Origin: Codonopsis lanceolata | Lineage: Eukaryota > Streptophyta > Magnoliopsida > Asterales > Campanulaceae | NCBI GenBank assembly: GCA_013146195.2 | Contig: CM028379.1 | Coordinates: 57,175,693 to 57,239,692 of the forward strand | DNA: 64,000 nucleotides | Direction: 5' to 3' | Shown: positions 33,417 to 44,835 of the stretch, piece after piece | Position numbering within the stretch: position 1 is the stretch's first letter | How the letters are laid out: each line of letters starts with the position of its first letter | The notes under the pieces: model-generated | The model's database searches: none | Told to the model about the DNA's origin: nothing | The model's input: the letters and a program-made list of their open reading frames with translations, nothing else | Program-made: the position numbers and the translations under genes

Positions 33417-35025
33417 TAGGTTTAGGGGTGGGGTGGGGTTGGGGGTAGGGGTGGGGATAGGGATAGGGTGGGGGTGGGGTTGGGGATGGGGTTGGGGTGG
33501 GGTTGGGGTGGGGGGTGGGGGTTAGGGGGTGGGGTGGGGTTGGCGTGGGGGGGGGGGGGTTGGGGTTGGGGTTAGGTTTAGGGTTAAGTTTATGATTAGT
33601 GTTAGTGTTATGGTTTAGGTTTAAGGTTAGTGTTACGAATTAGGTTTATGGTTTAGGTTTAGGTTCAGATTTAGGTTTAGGTTTAGGTTTAGGTTTAGGT
33701 TTAGGTTTAGGTTTAAGGTTTAAGGTTTAAGGTTTACGTTTTAGGGTTTAAGGTTTACGTTTTAGGGTTGGGGTTTAGGGGTTGGGGGAGTGGGGTTAAG
33801 GGAGTAGGGGGTTGGGTGGGGTTAGGGGTTAGGTTTAGGTTTAGGGATAGTGTTATGGTTTAGGTTTAGTTTTAGGTTTAGGTTTAAGGTTTACGTTTTA
33901 GGGTTAGGATTGGGGTTTAGGGTTGGGGTTAGGTTTAGGTTTAGGGATAGTGTTATGGTTTAGGTTTAAGGTTAGTATATATTACGAATTAGGTTTATGG
34001 TTTAGGTATAGGTTTAGGTTAAGGTTTAGGTTTGAGGTTTAAGGTTTACGTTTTAGGGTTGGGGTTTAGGGTTGGGGTTGGGGGTTGGGGTGGGGGTGGG
34101 GGTGGGGTTAGGTTTAGGTTTAGGGATAGTGTTATGGTTTATGTTTAAGGTTAGTATTACGAATTAGGTTTATGGTTTAGGTATAGATTTAGGTTTAGGT
34201 TTAGGTTTAGGTTTAAGGTTTACGTTTTAAGGTTGGGGTTTAGGGTTGGGGTTGGGGTTGGGGTTGGGGTGGGGTGGGGGTGGGGTGGGGAGGGGTTGGG
34301 GTTGGGGTTGGGGGTTGGGTTTAGGTTTAGGGATAGTGTTATGGTTTAGGTTTTAGATTTAGGTTTTAGGTTTAAGATTTACGGTTTTAGGGTTAGGGTT
34401 GGGGTTTAGGGTTAAGGGTTGGGTGAGTGTGGGGGGGGTCAGGGGTGGGGTGGGTTAGGTGGGTTAGGTTTTGGGGTTAAGTTTAGGGTTAGTGTTATGG
34501 TTTAGATTTAAGGTTAGTGTTACAATTAGGTTTAGGTTTTTTAGGTTAGGGTTGGGGTTAGGGTTTAGGGTTGGGGTTAGGGTTTGGGAGGTTGGGGTTG
34601 GGTTGGGGGTTGGGGTTGGGGTTGGGGTGGGGGTGTGGGGTTGGGGAGGTGGGGGTGGGGGAATGGGGTGAGGTGGGGTTAGGGGTTGGGGTGGGGGTGG
34701 GGGTTGTGGTGGAGGTTGTGGTTAAGGTTGTGGTTTAGATTTAAGGTTAGTGTTACGAATTAGGTTTAGGTTTTAGGGTTAGGGTTTGGGGTTGGGTTAG
34801 GGTTTAGGGTTAGGGTTAGGGTTGGGGGTTGGGGTTGGGGGTGGGGGTGGGGGTGGGGGTGGGGTGGGGTGGGGGTTGTGGTTAAGGTTGGTTTAGATTT
34901 AAGGTTAGTGTTACGAATTAGGTTTAGGTTTAGGGTTAGGGGTTGGGGTTAGGGTTTAGGGTTTAGGGTTAGGGTTGGGGTTGGGGTTGGGGTAGGGGTT
35001 GGGTTGGGTTGGGGTTGGGGTTGAC
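33417..35025 (+). repeat. Degenerate telomere-like G-rich repeat tract (1.6 kb)
   Basis: Made of TTTAGGG-related words (GGTTTA, GGGTTTA, GGGGTT, GGGGTGG) with all G on the plus strand. A clean (GGTTTA)n run lies near 33665-33715. A longer phrase, GTGTTATGGTTTAGG-TTTAAGG-TTAG-GTTACGAATTAGG, returns about eight times (near 33603, 33851, 33950, 34128, 34337, 34492, 34735, 34893), giving a higher-order repeat. Sequence on both sides is ordinary, so this is interstitial and not a chromosome end. Frames through it are artefacts. Confidence 0.85.
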
Positions 35026-35094
35026 TTGATCACCTCTCTAGATCACCTCCTAGATTTTCTCCACTCAGCCATCCCTCACGTTTTTTAATGGTAG

Positions 35095-35405
35095 ATGAAT
35101 AAAAGGAGAAGAAGGAATGTGGTCTAGGACCCAGCTCCTTTGGCTATCTGGTGGTGTATATGGAAGGAGAGGAATCAAAAGAGTTTAACGATAACGTGGG
35201 ACGATGGGTTAAGAAGTTAAAGAAAATATTATGCATCTGCTTGCTTGTGGTGTGCTTGAGACATCTTCGATCGATCGGACCCCTTTTGAGGGGATTTCGT
35301 GGATAGTTCTACTCTATTGTAATTTTTGTTTAGTATATCCGTTGTACATGGTTGCGCCATCCTTTATGGCACCATAATTAATACAATCTTTACTTATCAA
35401 AAAAC
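35095..35405 (+). pseudogene. LINE 3' end (non-LTR retrotransposon), 5' truncated
   Basis: Frames read PAPLAIWWCIWKERNQ near 35130-35180, then shift to FNDNVGRW. This matches the C-terminal segment that follows RT in plant L1-type LINEs (IWW-IWLERN). It is followed by a 3' UTR with GGTTGCGCCATCCTTTATGG and a short A-tail-like end ATCAAAAAA at 35396-35404. Most of the element is missing, as usual for 5'-truncated insertions. Confidence 0.7.
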
Positions 35406-36427
35406 ACCAGGAAAACTAAAAACAAGCCATGCGGGATGGGTTCTAAGATACAATCTTCAGTAGGTCCATGAATAAAATATTTATTAAATTATAACCAAAC
35501 CAGCAAGACAACATAATAATGTTGTTTTGTTCAAAATGAACCCATATCACGTCCCCCCCACCGTCCCTCTTTCTGTGTTATTACTTATAGAGAGTTTATT
35601 AGATTCAAGGAATTGCACAATTCAAAAATACAATTTTAAGAAATGCAATTTAATCTTTTGATTCAGATCTCTGCCACCTGAGTTTTCTGTTTCATTGTCT
35701 TATTTGGTGGGGAACATAGAAAAATTGAGACTGAACTTCTATGATGCAGGATGATGGCTTAATCCAGTTCTTCTTGTGTACAGTGAGATGAGGAGACTCG
35801 AGCCCTCCGACCCTCCCCTTCTAGCTCCTTCTATAATCGCACCTTCAATCATGGCTTGTGTGAAGTGATTACTAGAAAAGTAAGAATTGACTTTCAGATG
35901 TACTAGTAGGATTGGATTGCAGAGAAGTGATAACTTTGCTTTGGACCAAATTGAATGGCAGAAAAGGATTCATATAGGCGGTCCAACCCAAGTGATTGGG
36001 GAAAAGGCTGAGTTGAGTTGAGTGTCCATAGCATCACACCCAATAGAATAACATGGACAATTCAAGGAAATCAATGGAGGTTACTGCTGAAACTTCTATT
36101 ACTTAATCCTCCTAAAGCAAGTTGATACATCAAATTATATGGAGTGACTAGGACCTATTAAAAAAAATTAGCCTAGACTTTCAATAAAGGGTTTGTCTTT
36201 GTTGGGATATAGCCACTCCACACAAAACATGCTCAACCATAACCACCAAACAGATCTTTAGGACAAGCTAAGCCCATTAATTTATTGCACTCATTTACCG
36301 GAAAAATCCTACAACAACTAACAGTCTAAAACCATGTTGTTCTCCATCCTTCATCAGGTTTTCTTACTATCTACTAATCTCTACAAAAGTTTCATCATAT
36401 ATTTCAGTTGTATCTTAACATTCCCAT
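35406..36427. other. Intergenic, unrecognised
   Basis: No coding region supported. The phrase GGCGGTCCAACCCAAGTGAT followed by TGGGGAAAAGGCT near 35976-36008 resembles a short sequence common near plant retroelement ends, but I cannot assign it. Confidence 0.3.
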
Positions 36428-36527
36428 NNNNNNNNNNNNNNNNNNNNNNNNNNNNNNNNNNNNNNNNNNNNNNNNNNNNNNNNNNNNNNNNNNNNNNNNN
36501 NNNNNNNNNNNNNNNNNNNNNNNNNNN
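36428..36527. other. Assembly gap (100 N)
   Basis: Exactly 100 undetermined bases, the conventional placeholder for a gap of unknown size. Continuity between the left and right sides cannot be assumed. Confidence 1.
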
Positions 36528-36639
36528 TTAACATTAAGCAATTATACCATGATGATGCCGATTTTGGTAAGGATTATGGGATGTGAAAAGATGCAGATGT
36601 GGGAAATTTTATCTGCAGATGATTTTCTTTTTTTGTGAA

Positions 36640-37902
36640 AAACAAACCGCGATACCCGCTTGTTCCATGAGAATTGTTTTGTAGGGAAGCCCATGGTGGG
36701 GATTGATGGGACACTTGTGTGGCCAAGACCTTATCGTCTTTGCAAGAACATTTCTTTTGGCCACACATGAGGAAAGATGTTGAGAGGATTTGTGCTAAGT
36801 GCCTAACTTGTTTGAAGGCTAAGTCTAAGGTCCACCCACATGGACTTTACATGCTCTTGATATTCCTAGTCACCCTTGGACGGACATATCTATGGACTTT
36901 GTCTTAGGATCAGACTAAGTTCGGGTAGACTCCATTTTGTTGTTGTCGATAGGTTTTCCAAAATGGCACATTTTATCCCTTGTCACAAGACCGACGATGC
37001 CCCATGTCGCTAATTTATTCTTTTCAGAAATAGTTAAACTTCATGGAATGTAGGACTATAGTGTCGGATAGGGATGTTAAGTTTTGAGTTACTTTGGAAG
37101 ACTTTGTAAGGTAAATTGGGCACAAAACTCTTGTTTTCCACCACGTGTCACCCACAAACGGATGGACAAACGGAGGTAGTCAATAGAACTCTTTCAACAC
37201 TTTTGAGGTCCATATCGTCTAAAACATCAAGGCTTGGGAAGAGTGTTTACCACACATTGAATTTGCATATAATCGTAGTTTACATTCAGCAACTCAATTT
37301 TCTCCGTTTGAATTGGTTTATGGTTTTAATCCTCTAACACCTTTGATTTATCTCCGCGTTCTGCTTTCGAAGTTTGTTAATGTAGATGCATAAAAGAAAG
37401 CTGAATTTGTGAAGAAATTACATGAGAAAGCAAGGCTCAATGTTGCGGTTTAAGGACCGAGCAATATGTGCGAAGCCAACAAGGGTCGCAAACATGTAAC
37501 CTTTGAACCTGGGGGTTGGGATTGGGTATGCACATGCGCATGCAAGGAGAGGTTTCCTAACAAAGAAAATCCAAATTGATGCCAAGGGGCGATGGCCCGC
37601 TTCAAGTCCTTGCAAGGGTCAACGATAATGCATACAAGTTGGACCTTCCCGGTGAGTATAAAGTCAATGCTACTTTCAATGTTGCTGATCTAAGTCCTTA
37701 TGATGTAGGTGGCGATTTGAGGACAAATCGCTTCCAAGAGAGAGGGGATGATGAGGCCCAAGTCACCGAGGAACCCAATGAAGAGGCCCAAATCATCAAG
37801 GAGCTGCCAACAATGCATGGACCAATAACAAGGGCTCGGGCTAGTAAAATTCAAAATGAAGTCCTCAATTTATCCCGAGAGACATTTGACTTAGAAGCCT
37901 AA
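36640..37902 (+). pseudogene. Ty3/gypsy integrase and pol C-terminus, frameshifted
   Basis: Frames show a zinc-binding segment (FFWPHMRKDVERICAKC, TCLKAKSKV), then core pieces [36 protein letters not shown] and QTEVVNRTLSTLLRS (holding the catalytic Glu). The last stretch is an intact 108-codon frame (37576-37902) with RGDGPLQVLARVNDNAY, KLDLPGEYKVNATFNVADLS and ARASKIQNEVL. It is the end of a chromovirus-like pol; the wording is reminiscent of CRM-type integrases, but I am not sure of the clade. Everything upstream is missing or beyond the N gap. Several indels and stops make it dead. Confidence 0.8.
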
Positions 37903-38093
37903 ATTATGGCACGCAAAGGAAGAGTCAAAGCGGGTCAAGATAAATGGGTGAACTCTCTAATTTATGTGGATGAAAGAGGCTACGATGGGCTGAGTTTAGG
38001 CGCACCAAAAATTTCCAATTTCCAAATTCTAGAAAGAAGGGTCTAAGACTTATGGCAGCAAGGAAGGAAGGATCTAGAAGACTTCTAGAAGGC

Positions 38094-38570
38094 TGATGAC
38101 TCACCTTTTTACTAGCTAAATGCCGCCCCTAGTGTAGGACAAACAAGGAGAATATTCTCCATTTATGCTCCTAGTCATAGATCTTATCCTTTATTAGATA
38201 GTTTTAGATCTTATCCTATAGTTGGTTAAATCTTATCTTTATTTATAGCCAATGGCAGCCTAGATCTCCTAGCTATATATAGGGCTGCCCCTACCTATTG
38301 TAATCAGAATTTTATGAATGAAAAATTTGTTAGCTTACTTTCCAACCTTGAGTATTCAAGACTTTTGAGCGATCGGGGGTTACCCGAGTACTCACGAACC
38401 TATCAATCGTCCCTTCATAGCGATTGTGTCGTTCTTCACTATCCTTTGATTGCCGGTTTCGTCATACGAAGGTTAAGGGCTGATTACCCGTTGATTGTCG
38501 TGTGCGTGAACCCGAGGTCGAGGTTCCATTTCCATCCATTTGCTGCCCAGCTCGTTTTTCTCCTATAGTT
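38094..38570 (+). mobile_element. 3' LTR of the 36.6-kb Ty3/gypsy element, approximate
   Basis: Starts TGATGACTCACC right after a purine-rich GCAAGGAAGGAAGGATC tract. It contains a TATA box GCTATATATAGG at 38272-38283, followed 35-40 bases on by ATGAATGAAAAATTTG and CTTTCCAACCTTGAG. The 3' end is not defined; sequence of another element's gag begins by about 38590. Confidence 0.6.
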
Positions 38571-38589
38571 GCTGTATTTTATGAGCTTT

Positions 38590-39300
38590 TCCCCAAGAAG
38601 GCTCATATCAGTTTACCAAGCACCTCAACCAACTATGGAGATGAACCCTGCTGTAGCAAATCCCGTAAATGCATACAACACATCTCCGACTTTGAAAATA
38701 GATATAGATGTTGAGAATCTCAAAGAAATGATGCTCAAAGTTCTAAACAAATAAGAGTTCTTTACATGGTCATTGACACTACAGTCTTCAGCCATTTTTC
38801 CATGAAAGTCCAAAATACCCGACATAGAGAATTTTGAGAGGACTGGCTGTCCCATGCCACCGGAATGAAATCACGGGGGGGGGGGGTGCTAGCTTTGAAG
38901 CAATGGCTGCTAATTTCCATTTGACCTTAGCAGGGGGTGTAAAACAATGACTCATGTTAGCGGACAGTAGCACACTAAACACTTGGGACCAGATTACTGA
39001 TAAATTTTAGAAGGGGTACAAGGATAACAGTAGCAATGAGAACAAGAGAGAGCTCGAGTCATACACCCAAAAAGAAAAGGAAACCTGTGCAGATTTCGCA
39101 TCTTGATGGAAGAAGAAAGTTGCCCAAACTTTGGACAGGGCCAATCCGACTGAATTAGTCAGGATGTTCATAAAGAATCTACAACCAGTCTACCTTGAAC
39201 GTACGATGTACCTCCCTTATAGAAACTTCGATCTCATAGTGGAGGTGGGGATCCGTATAAATGAAGAGATACAGACAGGGCAATTGAAAACCAATACACC
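38590..39300 (+). pseudogene. Ty3/gypsy gag remnant (Tat-like)
   Basis: Pieces in several frames: KIDIDVENLKEMMLKVLN (38690-38754), KIPDIENFERTGCPM near 38808-38852, then a longer run near 39050-39290 with ELVRMFIKNLQPVYLERTM and GIRINEEIQTGQL. This is the usual gag pattern of Tat-lineage elements (capsid region before the zinc knuckle). Stops and indels are frequent, including a run of 11 G at 38877-38887. Confidence 0.65.
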
Positions 39301-39369
39301 TCCTAGCTCATTTTGTTATTCCAAATTCATCAGAAGCAGCAGTGAACGTTGTGGGAGATATCCCCCCAG

Positions 39370-39460
39370 CCGTACCACCAAGAGGTGTCATGTTCCGCAC
39401 CAATCAGGATGGGGAAGATCTCGTTCAGCCCTTCAACATGTACAAACTTAAACGATACTA
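39370..39460 (+). pseudogene. Integrase C-terminal tail fused after gag
   Basis: A short frame ends MFRTNQDGEDLVQPFNMYK followed by LKRYYR and a stop, like the final residues of Tat-type integrase (…DG…P-N…LKRYY). No protease, RT, RNase H or integrase core lies between it and the gag remnant, so almost all of pol is absent from this element. The reading is short, so the assignment is moderate. Confidence 0.5.
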
Positions 39461-40538
39461 CAGATAGGCCAGTGTAGTGCTAATATAGCATGCTATAATG
39501 GCCCCAGTACTTTATCTCTCTCTTCAGCTCGCTAGGTTGAAAACCTGAAAGGTCAACCTAGGTAAAGGTTAGAGCACAACAAAAAGAAATATATAAGGAG
39601 AAATAAGGGCTCAGTAGGTTGGAAACCTGAAAAGGTGGCCTAGGCAAAAGTTAGAGCAACAAAAAAAGAAAAACCAAGAGAAAAAGAAGAGAGAGAAAAA
39701 TCTCAAATGCTCCAGATACAACCTCTGAATACGCCTACGACATAATAGTCTCCAAACATAACGGTCTCCTGAGAAAAGTCTCGGCGTAACGGTAGCTTCC
39801 AAAGATACAACCTACAGCATGCAGTCTACGACATAACAGTCTCCACATAACAGTCCATGACAAAACAAGTCTTCAACAAGAGTTCTGCCTTTTGGACAAG
39901 AACTAATGGGATAAGACAGTAAGTCAGTACGAAAAATTGGCGACCACTCTGGTAAGGACAAAGAAGTCGATACTTGGGCTAAAAGCATAGAAGACGATCT
40001 GTTGGTCCAGGTAAAGAAAATTCAAACTAACATATCCATCTGGGATTTGTTACGAGCCTCCAAAACCCATAGCGATACACTCACCAAAAGCCAAAAAGCC
40101 AAAAGCCATCCCAAACATATCACCCTAACCCAGTTGCTACCAATAGCTTTGCTTCAATCGGTTATAACGTGAACTGAATCCAAGACAAGACTCCTTGTTA
40201 AAGCATATAAAATCATTAAAAGATAAGCATTAAGTAGGGTCCATAACCCACCAATTTTGTGATACTCGACGATAAAGTGAACTCTGGATCACGACTCTCT
40301 TTTTGTCCATTAGAGTCATCCATTTTTCTTTAAGCATACTCATTTCCTAGTCCCTCAAAAATCTCTTCAATCGAGTCTTTCTGGGGCTATTTGCCATTAG
40401 TCTTTTTGAGGAATTTTCTCATACCAACTTCCAGAATTTGGAATTATCGAGTTATCCTAGGACTTCTCCAAAGCCCAGTTGGTACGAAAAGTCTCCCATC
40501 ATAACTAGAGACAGCTGTTCTATCCATCTCACCCGAAG
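39461..40538 (+). mobile_element. Retroelement post-pol non-coding region
   Basis: Holds two imperfect copies of a GGTTGAAAACCTGAAAGG...CCTAGG-AAA-GTTAGAGCA phrase (39535-39580 and 39615-39655), a pattern seen after pol in this lineage. CATAACAGTCTCC phrases repeat at 39755-39860. No gene. Confidence 0.5.
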
Positions 40539-40735
40539 GGACCAAGATGCTACGAAGCTGCAATCCTTCAAAGACAAGCAGGTTATCTTCATATACACAG
40601 GAAGAAACCAAGAAGCTACGAAACTGTGATCCCTTAAAGACAAGCATGTTATCTTCATTTGTACAGGAACAAACCAAGTAGCTATAAAGATGCCAAATCA
40701 CTCAATAACAAGTAACTTATCTTCAGACACATGGA
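40539..40735 (+). repeat. Minisatellite 1, about 63-bp unit, 3 copies
   Basis: Each unit has ACCAAGATGCTACGAA...AAAGACAAGCAGGTTATCTTCA-type sequence, starting near 40540, 40605 and 40670. Confidence 0.8.
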
Positions 40736-41119
40736 AAGACATGCTCCTTATGCGGTAAAGAAAAAAAGGGGGATGGGTAGTCTTCCGAGGCATCAATTAG
40801 TAGGATTCACTGATCTTATGATTGAATTCCGTTCTTGGATGATGCACTAGTTGATTAACTAAAACCGACCAAAAAATTCGCCTAGCTTCATACCACATTT
40901 CCATCACATTGCCCTATCTTTTCTAAACATGTTTAAGAAACAGATAGCGCACATGCACATTCAAGATTCCATTTTGAATAGGAAGAAGAAAGTTGCATTT
41001 GCATACTTGCATCTTTTTGTTGCAACTTTTTTGCATTAGCATATCTTATCAGGTCCCTTGCCGCATTGGCCCCTGTGCAAAAAAAATGTTCTACCAACAC
41101 CCTCCAATGAGAGTCAACA

Positions 41120-41360
41120 CTAACATCAGTCAAAAGTGCCAAAGATGGCATACACTAGTCAATCCTGCCAAAGATAACACACATCAGTCGATCCTGCCGA
41201 AGGTGGCATACATCAATCAAATATGCCAACGAGGGCCCGTGTATCAAACATGTCGACGAATGCCCAACATCAAATATTGCCGATGATGGCACATTATCAA
41301 GACTGTCGATAATTACACATCCATTAATCATGCTAAAAATGGCACATCTTGATCAAAACA
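41120..41360 (+). repeat. Minisatellite 2, about 32-bp unit with TGCC...GGCA dyad
   Basis: Units such as TGCCAAAGATGGCA, TGCCGAAGGTGGCA and TGCCGATGATGGCA, joined by CATCAATCAA-type linkers, about seven copies with decay at both ends. Confidence 0.8.
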
Positions 41361-41429
41361 TCACCAACAAAGACTTTTCAATCACTGCAGTCAGTGTAAC
41401 CTCTTAAATTTAGATGCTTTCATTTCAAA

Positions 41430-41960
41430 GCATACCGCACAGCCCTGATGTGGGCTAGGACTTGATATTGTTACTTGGACACACAGTCGCCCCAATGTAG
41501 GGTTAGACCTTTTCCCTTTATATTTGGTCACGCAACCCTAAAGTAGGGTTAAACCTCTTGATGGATTTCTAATTGTACAACCCTGATAATGGGTTAGACC
41601 TTTTCATTCGTATTCTGGTCAGACAACCCTGATGAAGGGTCAGACTTTATCACTACTTTCTGGTCGTGCAATCCTGATGAAGGGTTAGACCTTTCTATTT
41701 ATACAACTTTGATATAAGATGGAACTTTTTAATTGTTTTTTAGTAATGCAACCCTAATGTAGGGATAGGCCTTGCTACTTATAGTTAAAACAACCCCGAT
41801 GTGAATCTACCTCTCTCTATTCGCTCCTGGTCACGTGGCCCTGACAAGGGGCTAGACCTTTTCATTACTTTCTGGACTCGCAACCCCAGCGTAGGAGGGT
41901 TTCAATCTTTGTTTTGCCTTTGGTCACATGACCCCGATGAGGTGTTTGGCCTTTCTTTAT
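41430..41960 (+). repeat. Minisatellite 3, about 55-60-bp unit with AACCCT...AGGGTT dyad
   Basis: About nine units of the form CAACCCTGATGAAGGGTTAGA followed by CCTTT, a T-rich linker and CTGGTCA. The arms AACCCT and AGGGTT face each other across 5-7 bases in most copies. Confidence 0.85.
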
Positions 41961-42179
41961 GCCTCTAGTTATTCTCGTTATAGGTGTAAACCTGTGATCT
42001 TGGGAAATATCCACACACTTATCTTACTTAGCCTTCTTCATGCCATGACTTTACGTTCTACCTTTACATTTATGCTTTACATCATGTCTTCACATTTTGT
42101 TTTAAATTACATCTTGGATGTTTTATTTACATTCTGCTTCTACAAATTCTCTCAACATTAAACATCATTTTTTCCTTTT

Positions 42180-42565
42180 CTAGGTTAAGCTCACCTTAGA
42201 AGTTGCATTCGCCTTCCCTATTCTGGGGAAGACATATGTTAAACATTGCATCACCTTTCCTATTCTAGGGAAAATGCATTTTAGAAGTTGCATCGCTTTT
42301 CCTATGCTAGGTTAAGCTCATTTTAGAAATCACGTCGCTCTCCCTATTCTGGGGAAGGCATATGTTAAACATTGCATCACTTTCCCTACTCTAGGGGAAG
42401 CGCATTTTAGAAGCTGCATCGCTTTTCCTATGCTAGGTGAAACTCATTTCAGAAATCTCTTCGCTTTCCCTATTCTGGGGGAAGGCATATGTTAAACATT
42501 GCATCGTTTTTCCCATGCTGGGGGAAACACATTTTAAGAAAATTGTATCAATTTGCCTATTCTTG
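42180..42565 (+). repeat. Minisatellite 4, about 45-bp unit with TTCCC...GGGAA dyad
   Basis: About eight units alternating two subtypes: CCTATTCTGGGGAAG-GCATATGTTAAACATTGCATC and CCTATGCTAGG-AAGCTCATTTTAGAA-TTGCATCGC. The core TTTCCC-TATTCT-GGGGAA forms a short stem in most units. Confidence 0.85.
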
Positions 42566-42699
42566 GTAAAGCGTGTTACGAAAACTTCTGATTTTGGTCA
42601 GTCTCGTGAGGGATGCAAGCCCCGAGACTAGGGAATTTTCCACTTCCGTCTTGCATCGCAGTATTTCAAATCCATAGGCATCTAAATTGATGAGCATTT

Positions 42700-44540
42700 C
42701 AATTGACACTGACCCTTTACGGTGCCATGAAGATTGCATCATGGCCTCTTCCTTACATGACCTTTTTGGGTTGTAATGGATATTACATCACGCCTCTTAC
42801 CTGCACCAAATTTCTGCGATGGATATTGCATCACGTTCTTCTACCAACACTTACCTTTTGTGTTGCAATAGATATTACATCACGTCCTGTTAATCCACGC
42901 TTACTTTCTGTTTTCAACGAATATTGCATTTAGCCCTATGTTTACCTTTCGTGTTGCAATGGATATTGCGTCACGTCCTTTTTACCTGTTTGACCCTTTT
43001 GTGTTGCAATGGACACTGCATCAAGTCTTTTTTGCCTGCTTAACCTTTTGTGTTACAATGAATGATGTATCACGACCTTTATGCTCGTATTTACTCTTGT
43101 TGTTACATGAGGTATTGCATCTAGTCTTTGTGTTAAGTCTCATGGCGATGCAATGGATATTGCATCTGATCTTTTGTCAGCCTGATAATGATGCAATGGA
43201 TATTGCACTAGATATTTGCATACACTTTCTCTAGTGATGCAATGGATATTACATTAGATACTTGCATCTGATTTCTTTATATTGATGAAATGGTTCTTAC
43301 ATCGATTATTCGCTTGGAGTTTCTCAGTAAGTGATGCAACGGATATTGCATCGGAATTTGCTTAGGCATCTCTGTTAGTGATGCAATAGATATTGCATCG
43401 GATATTAGCTTGGGTTTCTCTTATAATGATGCAATGGATATTGCATCGGATCTTGTATCAAGTTTTATCAAAATGCAATGGATATTGCATCAGATTTCGT
43501 GTTAGTTTTGTGACAACGCAATGGATTTTGTATTAGGTTTTGTAGAGATACAATAGATATTGCATAAGATTTCATGATAAATTTTGTGGTGATGCAATGG
43601 ATATTGCATTTGATTTAGTATTAATCTTGTAGTGGTGCGATGGATATTACATCTAGCTTTATAATGGTGCAATGAATGTTGCATCAACTTTGGCATAAGT
43701 TTCCCTGTTAGTGATGCAATGGATATTGCATCGATTTTTGTGTTAACTTTCTGGAGATACAATCAATTTTGCATCAGATCATGTTCCAATCTTGGGCTGA
43801 TACAATGGATATGACACATGACTTTATAAAGATGCGATAAATATTGCATCAGATCTTGTATCAAGTTTTGTGAAAATGCAATGAATATTGCATTAGATTT
43901 TGTGTTAATCTTGTGGCAATGCAAGGGACATTACATACAGTTTTGAGGCGATGCAGTTGATGTTGCATCAGTTTTTGTGATAAATTTTGTAATAATGCAA
44001 TGGATATTGCTTCTGATTTTGTGAAAATGCAATGGATATTGCATTCGATTTTGTGAAAATGCAATGGATATTGCTTCTGATTTTGTGATAATACAATGGA
44101 TGTTGCATCCGATGTTATAGTGCATCTAATTTTGTAATAATGCAATGGATATTGCATATTATTTTGTGATACAACACTGAATATTTCATTTGGTTTTGTG
44201 GTGATGCAATGAGTATTGCATCTGGTCTTCGTGTTTAGTTTCTTTGTGATATAATGAATATTGCATCTAGATTGACGTTAGTCTCGTGGTGATGCAATGA
44301 ATATTGCATCTGGGTTTTGCCTTAGGTTCCTGGTGGATGTAATGAATATTACATCTGAATTTGCATCTGGTTTCACTATGGTTGATGTAATGAATATTAC
44401 ATATGAATTTGCTTTGGTTGCACTCTGTAATGCAATGAATATTGCATCTAGTTTGGTTTTGTGATGCAATGAATATTGCATCTTGATTCGCGCTATTTTC
44501 ACTATGTTACAATGAATATTGTAAACTACCTTTCCGTATC
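42700..44540 (+). repeat. Minisatellite 5, about 45-60-bp unit with GATGCAAT-N4-ATTGCATC hairpin
   Basis: More than 25 units built on the motif GATGCAATGGATATTGCATC (arms GATGCAAT/ATTGCATC, loop GGAT or GAAT), separated by linkers such as TTTTGTGTTAGTTTTGTG. In the left part (42720-43100) the motif is joined to ACGTCCTTTTACC-like linkers. In the right part (44270-44540) the loop is GAAT. Open frames on either strand here are low-complexity by-products. Confidence 0.92.
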
Positions 44541-44564
44541 GCAACATGTTTCTGCTCAGGCTGA

Positions 44565-44620
44565 ACTATGTTCGGTTTGATTCCTGAAAAGGATACGAAG
44601 GCAGTCTATTCCGATAAGTC
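44565..44620 (+). other. GGATACG-AGGCAGTC signature phrase
   Basis: CTATGTTCGGTTTGATTCCT followed by GAAAAGGATACGAAGGCAGTC closely resembles a phrase (GGATACGTAGGCAG) that recurs in the 3' regions of Tat-type Ty3/gypsy elements. It supports assigning the surrounding minisatellites to such an element. Confidence 0.5.
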
Positions 44621-44634
44621 CGACCATTACAGAA

Positions 44635-44835
44635 AATACCAACATCGTGTTTACTAGGTCCATTCTTAGGAACATAGACTTCCAACACCATGTTTACTAG
44701 GTCCAATCCTAGGCACATAGACATTCCAACATCGTGTTTACTAGGTCCACTCCTAAGAACATAAACATTCCAGCATCATGTTTACTAGGTCCACTCCTAG
44801 GAACATAGACTTTCCGACCATCACAACTCATAAAA
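44635..44835 (+). repeat. Minisatellite 6, 52-bp unit with CTAGG...CCTAG dyad, 4 copies
   Basis: Units GTTTACTAGGTCCACTCCTAG followed by GAACATAGAC and TTCCAACATC. The core CTAGG-TCCACT-CCTAG is an inverted repeat with a 6-base loop. Confidence 0.9.

Noticed and set aside
34471..34671. Gly/Val-rich frame
   Set aside because: By-product of the G-rich telomere-like tract.
33417..35025. True chromosome end (telomere)
   Set aside because: Repeats are degenerate and ordinary sequence, including a LINE 3' end, continues on the far side.
43502..44547. His/Tyr-rich minus-strand frames that look like a repeat protein
   Set aside because: They arise from the GATGCAAT...ATTGCATC minisatellite; frames break at each irregular linker.
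41120..44835. Regularly spaced short repeats resembling a CRISPR array
   Set aside because: Units vary in length and sequence, the linkers are themselves repeated and not unique spacers, and the setting is a plant retroelement 3' region.
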